Below are positions 37,283 to 45,931 of a stretch of DNA of 64,000 nucleotides, piece after piece; within the stretch, counting starts at the first letter, position 1, and each line of letters begins with the position of its first letter. The DNA lies in assembly GCA_934463115.1 (NCBI GenBank), contig CAKSIN010000002.1, positions 124,001-188,000 of the forward strand, written 5' to 3'. The translations under genes and the position numbers were made by a program. The notes beneath the pieces were generated by a model, which had not been told where the DNA came from, made no database searches, and saw only the letters and a list, made by a program, of their open reading frames with translations. Source of the stretch: an uncultured Clostridia bacterium. Its GTDB lineage: Bacteria; Bacillota; Clostridia; UMGS1810.

Positions 37283-38173
37283 ATGTCAGATTCAGATGAA
37301 ATAATTGATTTAATAAAACAGTCCGATTCAAAATTTAGTAAAAGCCAGCGCCGTATTGCCGCATACATTACCGAGCACTATGATTCCGCTGCCTTTATGA
37401 CGGCATCCAAACTCGGAAACGTGGTGAATGTGAGTGAATCTACGGTGGTTCGCTTTGCGTCTGAACTCGGATATGACGGGTATCCGGAATTTCAGCAGGC
37501 ACTGCGCGAACTGATAAAAAATAAACTTACATCGGTTCAGCGTATGGAAATAACATCATCAAAAATCGGCGAGGGTGACGTGCTGAAAAAAGTCCTTCAA
37601 AACGATATAGACAAGCTCAGGCAAACAATGGAAACCGTGAGCAGCGACGATTTTGAAACCGCGCTTGACGCTGTTATAAATGCGGGCTGTGTGTATATAC
37701 TCGGTGCGAGAACATGTTTTTCGATAGCGTCATTTCTCGGAGTATACCTCAATATGCTTTTGCCGAACGTTAAGCTTATAACGGCAAATTCAGCCGGTGA
37801 GGTTTTCGAACAAATGTACAGAATCAATTCGGGAGATGTGCTCATTGCCATAAGCTATCCGCGTTATTCAAGGCGTACCTTCAACGGTGTAAAATTTGCC
37901 TCTGAGCGCGGAGCAAAGGTTATAGCCATTACCGACAGCCTTGTTTCGCCTATTGTCAGCTATGCAACGACATCGCTTATTGCCGGGTGCGACATGAGCA
38001 ATTTTGTGGATTCGCTTGTGGCACCGCTCAGCCTGGTAAATTCACTTATCGTTGCAATTACAATACGCAACAAAGATACCGCGGCGCAGACATTTGAGTC
38101 GCTCGAGGGTATATGGGAAAAATATAAAGTTTACAGCGAAACCGACAGTGTTCACGGAGGTCAGAATGAGTGA
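37283..38173 (+). CDS. RpiR/MurR-family transcriptional regulator
   Basis: 296 residues. N-terminal RpiR helix-turn-helix (about 1-80, including NVSESTVVRFASELGYDGYPEF) and C-terminal SIS domain (about 125-260) that binds a phosphosugar. The target genes are not obvious; it overlaps the flavoprotein gene by 8 bp, so the two are cotranscribed. Confidence 0.9.
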   Translation: MSDSDEIIDLIKQSDSKFSKSQRRIAAYITEHYDSAAFMTASKLGNVVNVSESTVVRFASELGYDGYPEFQQALRELIKNKLTSVQRMEITSSKIGEGDVLKKVLQNDIDKLRQTMETVSSDDFETALDAVINAGCVYILGARTCFSIASFLGVYLNMLLPNVKLITANSAGEVFEQMYRINSGDVLIAISYPRYSRRTFNGVKFASERGAKVIAITDSLVSPIVSYATTSLIAGCDMSNFVDSLVAPLSLVNSLIVAITIRNKDTAAQTFESLEGIWEKYKVYSETDSVHGGQNE

Positions 38174-39386
38174 TACCGTAGCGATAATCGGCGGCGGCCC
38201 GGCAGGAATGATGGCTGCGGCTATGGCGGCAAAACGCGGCAGAAATGCTGTTATAATCGAAAAAAATCAGTCCCTTGGCAGAAAACTTCTCATAACCGGA
38301 AAGGGCAGATGCAATATCACAAACGATTGCGATATTTCAGAATTTATAACAAACGTTCCCGTTAACGGAAGATTCTTGTACAGCGCGTTCTATTCATTCA
38401 CAAACCGTGATTTGCTCTCCATGCTTTCCATGGCGGGACTTGAAACAAAGGTAGAGCGCGGCGGCAGGGTTTTTCCCGTGTCGGATAGGGCGGCGGATGT
38501 CCTTGCGGCGCTCAGAAAAATTCTTGCATATTACAAGGCAAAAGTGGTGTACGGCGAAGTTGAGTCTGTACGTACAGATGGAAATGATAAAATAGTTGCA
38601 ATAAAAGGCAAGGGTAATTTGCGCTGTTCGTCGGTTATTATTGCAACCGGCGGAATGAGCTATCCCAAAACCGGTTCGACCGGTGACGGTTATCGGTTTG
38701 CAAAAGCTCTCGGCCACACAATAATCAAACCCAAACCTTCGCTTGTACCGCTTGTTTTAAAATCCAATTGTCTCGGCATGCTTATGGGTTTGTCACTAAA
38801 GAATGTGTCTCTTTGCGTGTATGAAGATGATGTGTGTATATACCGCGATTTCGGCGAGATGCTGTTTACTCATTACGGAGCAAGCGGACCAATAATACTC
38901 AGTGCCAGCTCACATATGCGAAAACTCGGCAGCGCACACTATCGGATATGCATAGACCTCAAACCCGCACTTGACGAAAAAACGCTTGATAAACGGATTC
39001 TGCGTGATTTTGATAAAGAAAAAAACAAAATATATGCCAATTCACTGTCGGAACTTTTGCCGAAAAAGATGATACCGGTCATTGTAAAACTGTCGGGCAT
39101 TGCTCCTGAAAAAAAGGTTAATGAGATTACACGCGGCGAAAGGGCAAAGCTTGTATCATGTCTGAAATCGCTGGAGTTTGATGTAGCCGCTTTGCGCCCG
39201 ATATCCGACGCTATCATAACATCGGGCGGAGTCAGTGTTTCGGAAATAAATCCAAAAACAATGGAGTCCAAAATTACAAACGGTATTTACTTTGCCGGCG
39301 AGGTGATAGACACAGATGCTTACACGGGCGGATTTAACCTGCAGATAGCTTTTTCAACAGGTTATCTTGCCGGAAACAATGCGTAA
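38166..39386 (+). CDS. HI0933/YhiN-family flavoprotein (NAD(P)/FAD oxidoreductase)
   Basis: 406 residues from ATG 38166 (GGAGG upstream), not from the earlier open frame. FAD-binding GGGPAGMMAA at the N-terminus, GRKLLITGKGRCNITN and C-terminal YFAGEVIDTDAYTGGFNLQIAF are family signatures; BaiN of bile-acid-dehydroxylating Clostridia belongs here. The substrate in this organism cannot be told. Confidence 0.9.
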   Translation: MSDTVAIIGGGPAGMMAAAMAAKRGRNAVIIEKNQSLGRKLLITGKGRCNITNDCDISEFITNVPVNGRFLYSAFYSFTNRDLLSMLSMAGLETKVERGGRVFPVSDRAADVLAALRKILAYYKAKVVYGEVESVRTDGNDKIVAIKGKGNLRCSSVIIATGGMSYPKTGSTGDGYRFAKALGHTIIKPKPSLVPLVLKSNCLGMLMGLSLKNVSLCVYEDDVCIYRDFGEMLFTHYGASGPIILSASSHMRKLGSAHYRICIDLKPALDEKTLDKRILRDFDKEKNKIYANSLSELLPKKMIPVIVKLSGIAPEKKVNEITRGERAKLVSCLKSLEFDVAALRPISDAIITSGGVSVSEINPKTMESKITNGIYFAGEVIDTDAYTGGFNLQIAFSTGYLAGNNA

Positions 39387-39428
39387 TAATTGCCGTAATA
39401 TTGCATAAAATATTACCGGTGATGATTG

Positions 39429-39881
39429 ATGAAGAAAAGAGAAAATCCTGCGCGCAAAGGCACTTTTGAATCGTTCGTTGCTTTGGCGGCCGTATTGTTT
39501 TTTGCAGTAACGGCTGTTTCACAAATTTTTTTGCGGACTCCGTCGCGCAGCGCACTCACATCCATAGAGAAATACGAGAATATCATGTATGCCTCAAATA
39601 CCGCATTGCGCAAGGCGGATATTGTGATATCCGTGAGCGGCGGGAAACCGTCGGAGGATATCGAAATACGCTTCAACGGTGAAAAGACTGATACGCTTGA
39701 TAAAAAAGAAAAGTGCGTAACCGTTTCTTGTGACGGAATAATCGAAATATATAACCCGAGCGGACAGAAAGTAACTGTCAGCGCAAAGACAGACAGCGAT
39801 AATATATCGTTTTTGATGAATAAAACATGTAACGTAAAAAAAGGAATTGCTCCCCTGTGTACCGTCAGATTTAAAGACTGA
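39429..39881 (+). CDS. Hypothetical membrane-anchored protein
   Basis: 150 residues. A basic N-terminus is followed by one hydrophobic helix (SFVALAAVLFFAVTAVSQIF) and an exported domain of about 110 residues. No family recognised. The start is ATG 39429, directly after a TTG. It ends inside the convergent phosphatase gene by 11 bp. Confidence 0.6.
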   Translation: MKKRENPARKGTFESFVALAAVLFFAVTAVSQIFLRTPSRSALTSIEKYENIMYASNTALRKADIVISVSGGKPSEDIEIRFNGEKTDTLDKKEKCVTVSCDGIIEIYNPSGQKVTVSAKTDSDNISFLMNKTCNVKKGIAPLCTVRFKD

Positions 39882-40698
39882 CAGACACGGGGAGTCTGTT
39901 TTTGTAGTGATAGTATTTGTCAAATCCCACGCTGCGGAGCATGTCAAAAGTTTTTTCAAATCCGAGGGCGATTCCGTCTGCTGTGTGCGAATCGCTCCCA
40001 ACGGTTATTAATTCACCGCCGAGACTGCGGTATATTTTGAGTATATCTTCAGACGGCATGGTTGTGACGAGCCAATCTCCTTTAAGTCCCGAAGTATTTA
40101 TTTCCAGAGCTTTTTCACGTGATATCAGTGTCTTTAGTATATGAATTATTTTGTCCTGCTGATTATCGAGTGACATATTCTTTTTGCACATACCGTTCAT
40201 GTAACGCAGCGGATAAGTGAGGTGCGCAAGAGAGTCAAAATCGGCATTTTCGGCTGTGTATACCATGCTGTCATAATAGTAGTCAAGAAAATCGCAATCC
40301 TGCTGATATGACGTTTTTGCAAAGTCCCTGTATCCGCCGAATCCCGGAATACATCGGCTGCCCGTTGCTGCCGAGTGCAGCGACGCAAGGATAAAGTCCG
40401 GATTACCGGTTTTCAGAAAAGTATCGCCTGTTTCTTTGCGATACATCCAATCGCCGATTTCCGCACCTTTGAATATTTCGAGCTTTCCGTCAAACAGTAC
40501 CTTGGCTGATTCAATATCCCACATGCTTTTGTATATGTGCTCAAAATCTGCACGGCATGAATATTTTTCACAATCAAAATGGTCGGTTATCGTAATTCCG
40601 GTAAGTCCCATGCCGCAGGCACTTTCGGCTATGGATACAACCGTGTCTCTGCCGTCGTGCGAGTTTTCGGAATGAATGTGGCTGTCGTATATTTTCAA
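39871..40698 (-). CDS. PHP-domain phosphoesterase, histidinol-phosphatase family
   Basis: 275 residues. Metal-binding motifs of the PHP fold: DSHIHSENSHDG at the N-terminus, TDHFD near 40 and VGSDSHTAD near the end. HisK-type enzymes dephosphorylate histidinol phosphate, but no his genes are nearby, so another substrate is possible. It follows the nucleoside kinase gene by 11 bp. Confidence 0.85.
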   Translation of the reverse strand: MKIYDSHIHSENSHDGRDTVVSIAESACGMGLTGITITDHFDCEKYSCRADFEHIYKSMWDIESAKVLFDGKLEIFKGAEIGDWMYRKETGDTFLKTGNPDFILASLHSAATGSRCIPGFGGYRDFAKTSYQQDCDFLDYYYDSMVYTAENADFDSLAHLTYPLRYMNGMCKKNMSLDNQQDKIIHILKTLISREKALEINTSGLKGDWLVTTMPSEDILKIYRSLGGELITVGSDSHTADGIALGFEKTFDMLRSVGFDKYYHYKNRLPVSVSL

Positions 40699-40709
40699 AT
40701 CAAACCCTC

Positions 40710-41693
40710 CTAAAAAAGTGTTGAACCTCCGATAAATTCACGTATTATAGATGTCTGCCATACTTTTGATTCGTCTGTTACATAGAATTTGTCGACAATG
40801 CTCATCACTTCATTCTTTAGTTTTTCGTGTTCTTCGCAGAGAACAATATTGTCAAAAACCCTTCCCAGATGTTTTTTATACACACTGTATTCATACGGTA
40901 TGGATGAATTAAAAATTTTGTCTGCACTATCGGTGTACGGATAGATGTTTACTTCGGCGCTTTTTTCAACATTCGGCCATAATTCAAATGTAAAATCCGC
41001 CTTGGTGTTTCTGAAGTAAAAGTCGCGCACAAGCCTGCGCATAAGGCGTGTGCTGCTGCTTCGTATCCGATTTCCTTCATCCGTTTCAAGTGCGTTGAGA
41101 GCGCTGCAATACACGCGGAATTTTTGCTCGCCGGAAATGTTCTCGGCAATTTTTTCGTTCAGTGCGTGTATACCCTCAATTATAATTATTTCGTTTCCCT
41201 TAAGCTGCAGGCGGCGCGCATTGGGAACCGAGCCGTCACTGTTAAAGTCAAATATTGGCATGCTCACCTCGCGGCCGCGTATAAGCTCACCTATATGCCT
41301 GTTCAGCAGGGGATAGTCTATCGACTCAAATGATTCAAAGTCGTATTTTCCGTCAGCTCCTATGGGCATATCTTCAATATTTTTAAAGTAGTCGTCGAGC
41401 GAAATGCTCACAGCGTCCGTTCCGAGCACGCGAAGGTGCAGACGCAGTTTTGCCGCAAATGATGTTTTCCCCGAACCGGACGGACCGCTTATCAGAACAA
41501 GTCTTATCTTGACGTCACCGTGAATTGTTTCGGCTATTTCCGATATTCTCTGTTCGTGATATATCTCGCAAAGGTTGATTATATCTGCAATATCGCCGGA
41601 TTTGGCCGCGGCATTTATGTCGGATACCGTCGGAAATCCGAGTCTGTCAAGGCGATTTTTAGCTTTGTTAATGCATCTGTCGATTTTAGTCAT
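40710..41693 (-). CDS. Uridine kinase-like nucleoside kinase, short form
   Basis: 327 residues. The P-loop GPSGSGKTS lies near residue 72, followed by the kinase motifs ISLDDYF, DFESFESIDYPL and IIIEGIHALNE. Many Clostridial relatives are about 550 residues with an N-terminal TGS and threonyl-tRNA-synthetase-like part; this one begins with only some 60 residues before the kinase. ATG 41693 (CGGTGA upstream) overlaps the hemZ stop by 8 bp. Confidence 0.82.
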   Translation of the reverse strand: MTKIDRCINKAKNRLDRLGFPTVSDINAAAKSGDIADIINLCEIYHEQRISEIAETIHGDVKIRLVLISGPSGSGKTSFAAKLRLHLRVLGTDAVSISLDDYFKNIEDMPIGADGKYDFESFESIDYPLLNRHIGELIRGREVSMPIFDFNSDGSVPNARRLQLKGNEIIIIEGIHALNEKIAENISGEQKFRVYCSALNALETDEGNRIRSSSTRLMRRLVRDFYFRNTKADFTFELWPNVEKSAEVNIYPYTDSADKIFNSSIPYEYSVYKKHLGRVFDNIVLCEEHEKLKNEVMSIVDKFYVTDESKVWQTSIIREFIGGSTLF

Positions 41694-43146
41694 GATTATC
41701 ACCGTTTCCTGATTTTAAAATATCTTTTCTGCAGAGCATTTCATCTATGCGTTTAATATACTCCGATACCTCTTTTACATTAAATATTCTGTCTATTCTG
41801 TTTCCGTCAATAATTTTTGTGGACGCTCCGGCACCCAGCGCGTAGATACTCTGCACTTCCTCCATAATGTATATGTTATAAAGACATTCGTGTCCGGTGT
41901 TGCAGTATCCCACATTCTCAAGATTGCCGAGCATGTTTTTCTGGCGGTACATGTAGTACGGATGTTTGCCGAGACTGTTTAACCGCTGCGCCGCACATTC
42001 GAGCATGGTGTTTACTGTGTCGGAAACGGCAGAAGTGTACATGCTGTACTCTTTGTCAAGATACGAACCGTGCTTTATAGACATTGTATGCACGGTAACG
42101 CTTTCGGGATTCAATTTTTCTATTTCATCCATGGTGTGTGAAAAATCGTTCGGTGTTTCTTCGGGGAGTCCGGCAATAATGTCGGTGTTAATATGCCCAA
42201 AACCGCGTTTTTTAGCCATTTCAAATGTGCGTATGATATCCTCCGGGCTGTGACTTCTGCCGATGATGTCCAGAGTTTTTTGGTTCATGCTCTGCGGATT
42301 TATGCTTATCCTTGATATTCCGTAATTTGCTGCTATACTCAGTTTTTCATCGGTAATCGTGTCGGGGCGGCCGGCTTCAAGGGTAAATTCACGGATATTT
42401 CCAAAATCAAATTTTGTACACAGACTGCCGAGAAGTCTGTCAAGCTGTTTTTCCGACAGCGCCGTGGGTGTTCCACCGCCGATGTACACAGTGTCTATTG
42501 AAAGACCTTTTTGTGCAATTAAACCAGCTGTATATGAAATTTCCTTTTCGAGAGCGTCCATGTACGGTTCGGTCAGCTTGTTGGAAAATTTTATCGACTG
42601 CGACGTAAACGAGCAGTACAGGCATCGTGTGGGGCAGAACGGTATACCTACATACAGACTGATGCTTCCGCTTGGCATGGAAAGCAGAATTTCGCGCTCA
42701 TTTTCGGCAACCTCAACGGCGAGATTGGCTTTTTGAGAGCTGCATTCGTAAAAGTCATGCAGGCGGCTCAATATTTCGCCTTTTTTCATTCCGGATTCTT
42801 CCATTTCGCGCACAAGCTTGCTCGGACGTATGCCGGTTATAAGCTCCCATGGCAGCGTGAATCCCGTAATATCGCGCAGAGATTTTGCAACGCAGCGTTT
42901 GACATGTGTTTTGCATATGTCGTTGAATCGGTACACCGCGGAGCTGATTTTGTCTCCGATACGCACTTTGGCGAAGTATTCAAACTCTCCGTTTGTTTCG
43001 GTTACGGTGCTTTGCACGTAATCGCCCTGCGCAGGAACGGAGTCGGTTACCTCTATTTTGATTTTCGGCAGATATGCCGTTATTATTTCCCGTGCGGCAT
43101 ATTCTTCTGCGTGGTTAATAATCAGTTTTATGTTTGTTGTTGTCAT
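41686..43146 (-). CDS. hemZ: Coproporphyrinogen dehydrogenase-like radical SAM protein HemZ
   Basis: 486 residues. The radical-SAM motif is CPTRCLYCSFTS (CxxxCxxC); GGGTPTAL and the HemN C-terminal domain follow. HemZ proteins have an extra N-terminal region before the barrel, as here. The enzyme may oxidise coproporphyrinogen III or have another radical role, since no other heme genes are nearby. ATG 43146 or 43149 is preceded by CGGTGATA; the open frame further upstream lies inside the metallo-hydrolase gene. Confidence 0.88.
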   Translation of the reverse strand: MTTTNIKLIINHAEEYAAREIITAYLPKIKIEVTDSVPAQGDYVQSTVTETNGEFEYFAKVRIGDKISSAVYRFNDICKTHVKRCVAKSLRDITGFTLPWELITGIRPSKLVREMEESGMKKGEILSRLHDFYECSSQKANLAVEVAENEREILLSMPSGSISLYVGIPFCPTRCLYCSFTSQSIKFSNKLTEPYMDALEKEISYTAGLIAQKGLSIDTVYIGGGTPTALSEKQLDRLLGSLCTKFDFGNIREFTLEAGRPDTITDEKLSIAANYGISRISINPQSMNQKTLDIIGRSHSPEDIIRTFEMAKKRGFGHINTDIIAGLPEETPNDFSHTMDEIEKLNPESVTVHTMSIKHGSYLDKEYSMYTSAVSDTVNTMLECAAQRLNSLGKHPYYMYRQKNMLGNLENVGYCNTGHECLYNIYIMEEVQSIYALGAGASTKIIDGNRIDRIFNVKEVSEYIKRIDEMLCRKDILKSGNGDNHD

Positions 43147-43162
43147 CATTATCACCGTATTT

Positions 43163-43780
43163 TCAAACAAACGGGTTATTCTCCTTTTCGTATTGTATTG
43201 TTGTTTCTTCACCGTGACCGGGATACACTTTTGTATTGCCGCTGAGTGCAAACAGCTTGTTATTGATTGAGTCTGTAATGTCGGCATAGCTTCCGCCCAT
43301 AAAATCCGTCCTGCCGATTGACGCGCGAAAAAGCGTATCACCGCTGAAAAGCATGTCTCCGATGTGTATGCACATACTGCCGCGTGTGTGACCGGGCGTG
43401 TGAATAAATTCGATTGTGTTGTTGCCAAGCATGAGTGTGTCATTATCAGACACGGCTATGTCGCACTTTTTCTTCGGCGATGCCATGTGAAATCTGTCAC
43501 ACAGATTCCACACACTGTTGTTCAGCGCATCGGAGTCAAGTGTGTGAATAACAACTGGCGCACCCGTTTGCTCCGCAACAAAATCCAATGCCCCGATATG
43601 GTCGGCATGCGCGTGTGTAATAATAATGTATTTAAGTTTGCAGCCTGTGTTTCCCACGGCATTCAATATTTTTTCTCCGTCGGCTCCCGGATCAATAAGA
43701 ATCGCTTCGTTAGATTCTTCGTCCGCTGTAATATAGAAATTCGCACCGAGCATACCTGCCGGTTCTCCGTAAACTTTCAT
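43163..43780 (-). CDS. Metallo-beta-lactamase-fold hydrolase (glyoxalase II-like)
   Basis: 205 residues from ATG 43780 (AAAGGAG upstream). The metal-binding signature THAHADHIG, HTPGHTRGS, SGDTLF and PGHGEET are intact. Such small proteins hydrolyse thioesters; the substrate is unknown. First of a minus-strand set with hemZ, the nucleoside kinase and the phosphatase. Confidence 0.9.
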   Translation of the reverse strand: MKVYGEPAGMLGANFYITADEESNEAILIDPGADGEKILNAVGNTGCKLKYIIITHAHADHIGALDFVAEQTGAPVVIHTLDSDALNNSVWNLCDRFHMASPKKKCDIAVSDNDTLMLGNNTIEFIHTPGHTRGSMCIHIGDMLFSGDTLFRASIGRTDFMGGSYADITDSINNKLFALSGNTKVYPGHGEETTIQYEKENNPFV

Positions 43781-43883
43781 TGCTGATTCTCCTTTGGATA
43801 TTTCTTGCAACCATTATAACACAATATGGTAGCTAAAACAATACGAAAAATATTTATAACATAATTTTTTTATTAAAATACTA

Positions 43884-43912
43884 TTGAAAATCGGAATTAA
43901 TACATGTATAAT
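43884..43912 (+). promoter_or_regulatory. Promoter of the alpha/beta hydrolase gene
   Basis: TTGAAA (43884-43889), a 17-bp spacer and TATAAT (43907-43912), 45 bp before the start codon. Confidence 0.75.
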
Positions 43913-43957
43913 TGTGGTAGAATATATAGTACACATGAATTATGGGAGGAATAACAT

Positions 43958-44956
43958 ATGGCCGAATATTCAAAAAGAATTAAAAAGGCTGCTGCCTTTG
44001 CCGCTGCGGGAGTTGCTGCAGCCGGAGCGGCCGCATATGCAACAACAAAAATGATGATAAAAATAGCACTCGACAGAAAAGGCCCCGGGATAATGAAATA
44101 TGCCGGAAACAAAATCTCCGGTGTGGAAAACACGGAGTATGACGAGGCGTGTAAATCGGCTGCAAAAGCGCTTGAAGAAACACCGCACGAGCTTGTGCGC
44201 ATAATGGGGCGCGACAATGTGGAGCTTGTGGGGCACTTTTTCCCGTGTGAAAATGCAAAACGGGTGATAATTGCATTTCACGGCTGGCGCTCGTCGTGGA
44301 ATATTGATTTCGGAATGATATCGGATTTCTGGCATAATAACGGCTGCAGCGTTTTGTACGCGGAGCAGCGCGGTCAAAATAACAGCGGCGGTGAATATAT
44401 GGGTTTTGGCCTTGTGGAGAGATTCGACTGCCCGAATTGGGTTAACTGGGTTATGTGCCGCTGCGGCAGCGATGTCCCTATATACCTTGCCGGAGTGTCT
44501 ATGGGAGCGTCAACCGTTCTTATGGCTTCCGATCTCGGACTTCCGTCGAATGTATGCGGAATAATGGCAGACTGCGGATTCACATCGCCGAAAGCTATCT
44601 GGAAGCATGTTGCAAAGAATAACCTTCATGTGCTCTACGGTGTAAGAAGCTATATCGCCGATATTATGTGCAGGCGAAAGATAAGTATCGCTTCCGACGG
44701 TTATTCAACCGTGCGCGCACTTGCAGAGACCGACATCCCAGTTTTGTTAGTTCACGGAGCGGACGACAATTTTGTTCCTGTTGAGATGACGTACGAAAAT
44801 TACAGAGCATGCGCTTCGCCAAAGAGAATTCTTATCGTACCCGGTGCCGACCATGCAATGAGCTATTGCGTCAATCGTGATTTGTACGAAAAGACCGTAC
44901 TGGAATTCTGGAATGATTTTGACGGCTGCAGGCAAAAGGACGGTGCGCAGAATTGA
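43958..44956 (+). CDS. Alpha/beta hydrolase with N-terminal membrane anchor
   Basis: 332 residues. An Ala-rich hydrophobic N-terminus (about 10-35) probably anchors the protein. The fold shows FHGWRSS for the oxyanion region, nucleophile GVSMGAS, HGADDNFVP for the acid and GADHAMSY for the His. Substrate unknown. It overlaps the transporter gene by 4 bp. Confidence 0.88.
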   Translation: MAEYSKRIKKAAAFAAAGVAAAGAAAYATTKMMIKIALDRKGPGIMKYAGNKISGVENTEYDEACKSAAKALEETPHELVRIMGRDNVELVGHFFPCENAKRVIIAFHGWRSSWNIDFGMISDFWHNNGCSVLYAEQRGQNNSGGEYMGFGLVERFDCPNWVNWVMCRCGSDVPIYLAGVSMGASTVLMASDLGLPSNVCGIMADCGFTSPKAIWKHVAKNNLHVLYGVRSYIADIMCRRKISIASDGYSTVRALAETDIPVLLVHGADDNFVPVEMTYENYRACASPKRILIVPGADHAMSYCVNRDLYEKTVLEFWNDFDGCRQKDGAQN

Positions 44957-45813
44957 GACAAATCAATCAAAAGACAAAAGGCATACTATGCATAATCACT
45001 GCTGCGTTCGGTTTTTCTTTAATGAGTGTTTTCGTGCATCTGTCGGGTGATTTGCCGGCTTTTCAAAAGGCATTTTTCCGCAACGCAGCGGCGCTTGTTC
45101 TTGTCAGTATTATAATGATAAAAAACAGAGTACGTCCGATTCCGGGCAAGGGTAATATTCCTTTTTTGTTTGCCCGCGCATTTTTCGGAAGTGTCGGACT
45201 GGTGTGCAACTTTTATGCAATAGACAGGCTTGTCCTTGCCGATGCAAATATGCTAAACAAACTCTCGCCGTTTTTTGCAATAATATTTTCGATATTTCTG
45301 TTAAAGGAAAAACCCACCGCAGTTCAGCTTATAGGTGTTGCCGCGGCATTTATCGGTAGTGTGCTTATCATTAAACCAACGGGCAGCGGATATGCGTCAT
45401 TCCCGGCACTTATCGGCGCACTCGGCGGTTTCGGTGCCGGAGTGGCATACACATTTGTCCGCCTGCTGGGCAAGAGGGGAGAGAACAGCAATGTTATAAT
45501 TTTCTTCTTTTCGGCATTTTCGTGCCTTGTGTGCATTCCGTTTATGATTGCTTCTCCTGCCGCCATGAGTTTTCGCAGCCTCGTGTGCCTCATCTGCGCA
45601 GGGCTAAGCGCATGTATCGGGCAGTTTGGTGTAACGCGTGCCTATTTCTATGCCCCGGCAAGAGAGATTTCGGTATATGATTACACTCAGGTGCTTTTTG
45701 CGGCAGTATTCGGATTTTTTGTTTTCGGGCAGATTCCGGATATGCTCAGTGTTGTCGGCTACATATTGATTTGTGGAGCGGGAATTGCGATGTTTTTTTA
45801 CAACAGAAAGTAA
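44953..45813 (+). CDS. EamA-family (DMT superfamily) transporter
   Basis: 286 residues with ten predicted membrane helices in two EamA repeats. Start is TTG 44953, overlapping the hydrolase stop; no ATG lies nearby upstream. The cargo of this family is diverse and unknown here. Confidence 0.85.
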   Translation: MRQINQKTKGILCIITAAFGFSLMSVFVHLSGDLPAFQKAFFRNAAALVLVSIIMIKNRVRPIPGKGNIPFLFARAFFGSVGLVCNFYAIDRLVLADANMLNKLSPFFAIIFSIFLLKEKPTAVQLIGVAAAFIGSVLIIKPTGSGYASFPALIGALGGFGAGVAYTFVRLLGKRGENSNVIIFFFSAFSCLVCIPFMIASPAAMSFRSLVCLICAGLSACIGQFGVTRAYFYAPAREISVYDYTQVLFAAVFGFFVFGQIPDMLSVVGYILICGAGIAMFFYNRK

Positions 45814-45931
45814 TTTTTGATGCAAGTTATTACATTTTTTTGCATTTTATGTCATAACTGTTGAAAAAGTATGTATAAAGTATTAAGATTTAATTAAGTA
45901 AAAAATATTTTTTCAACAGGGAGGAATTTCA

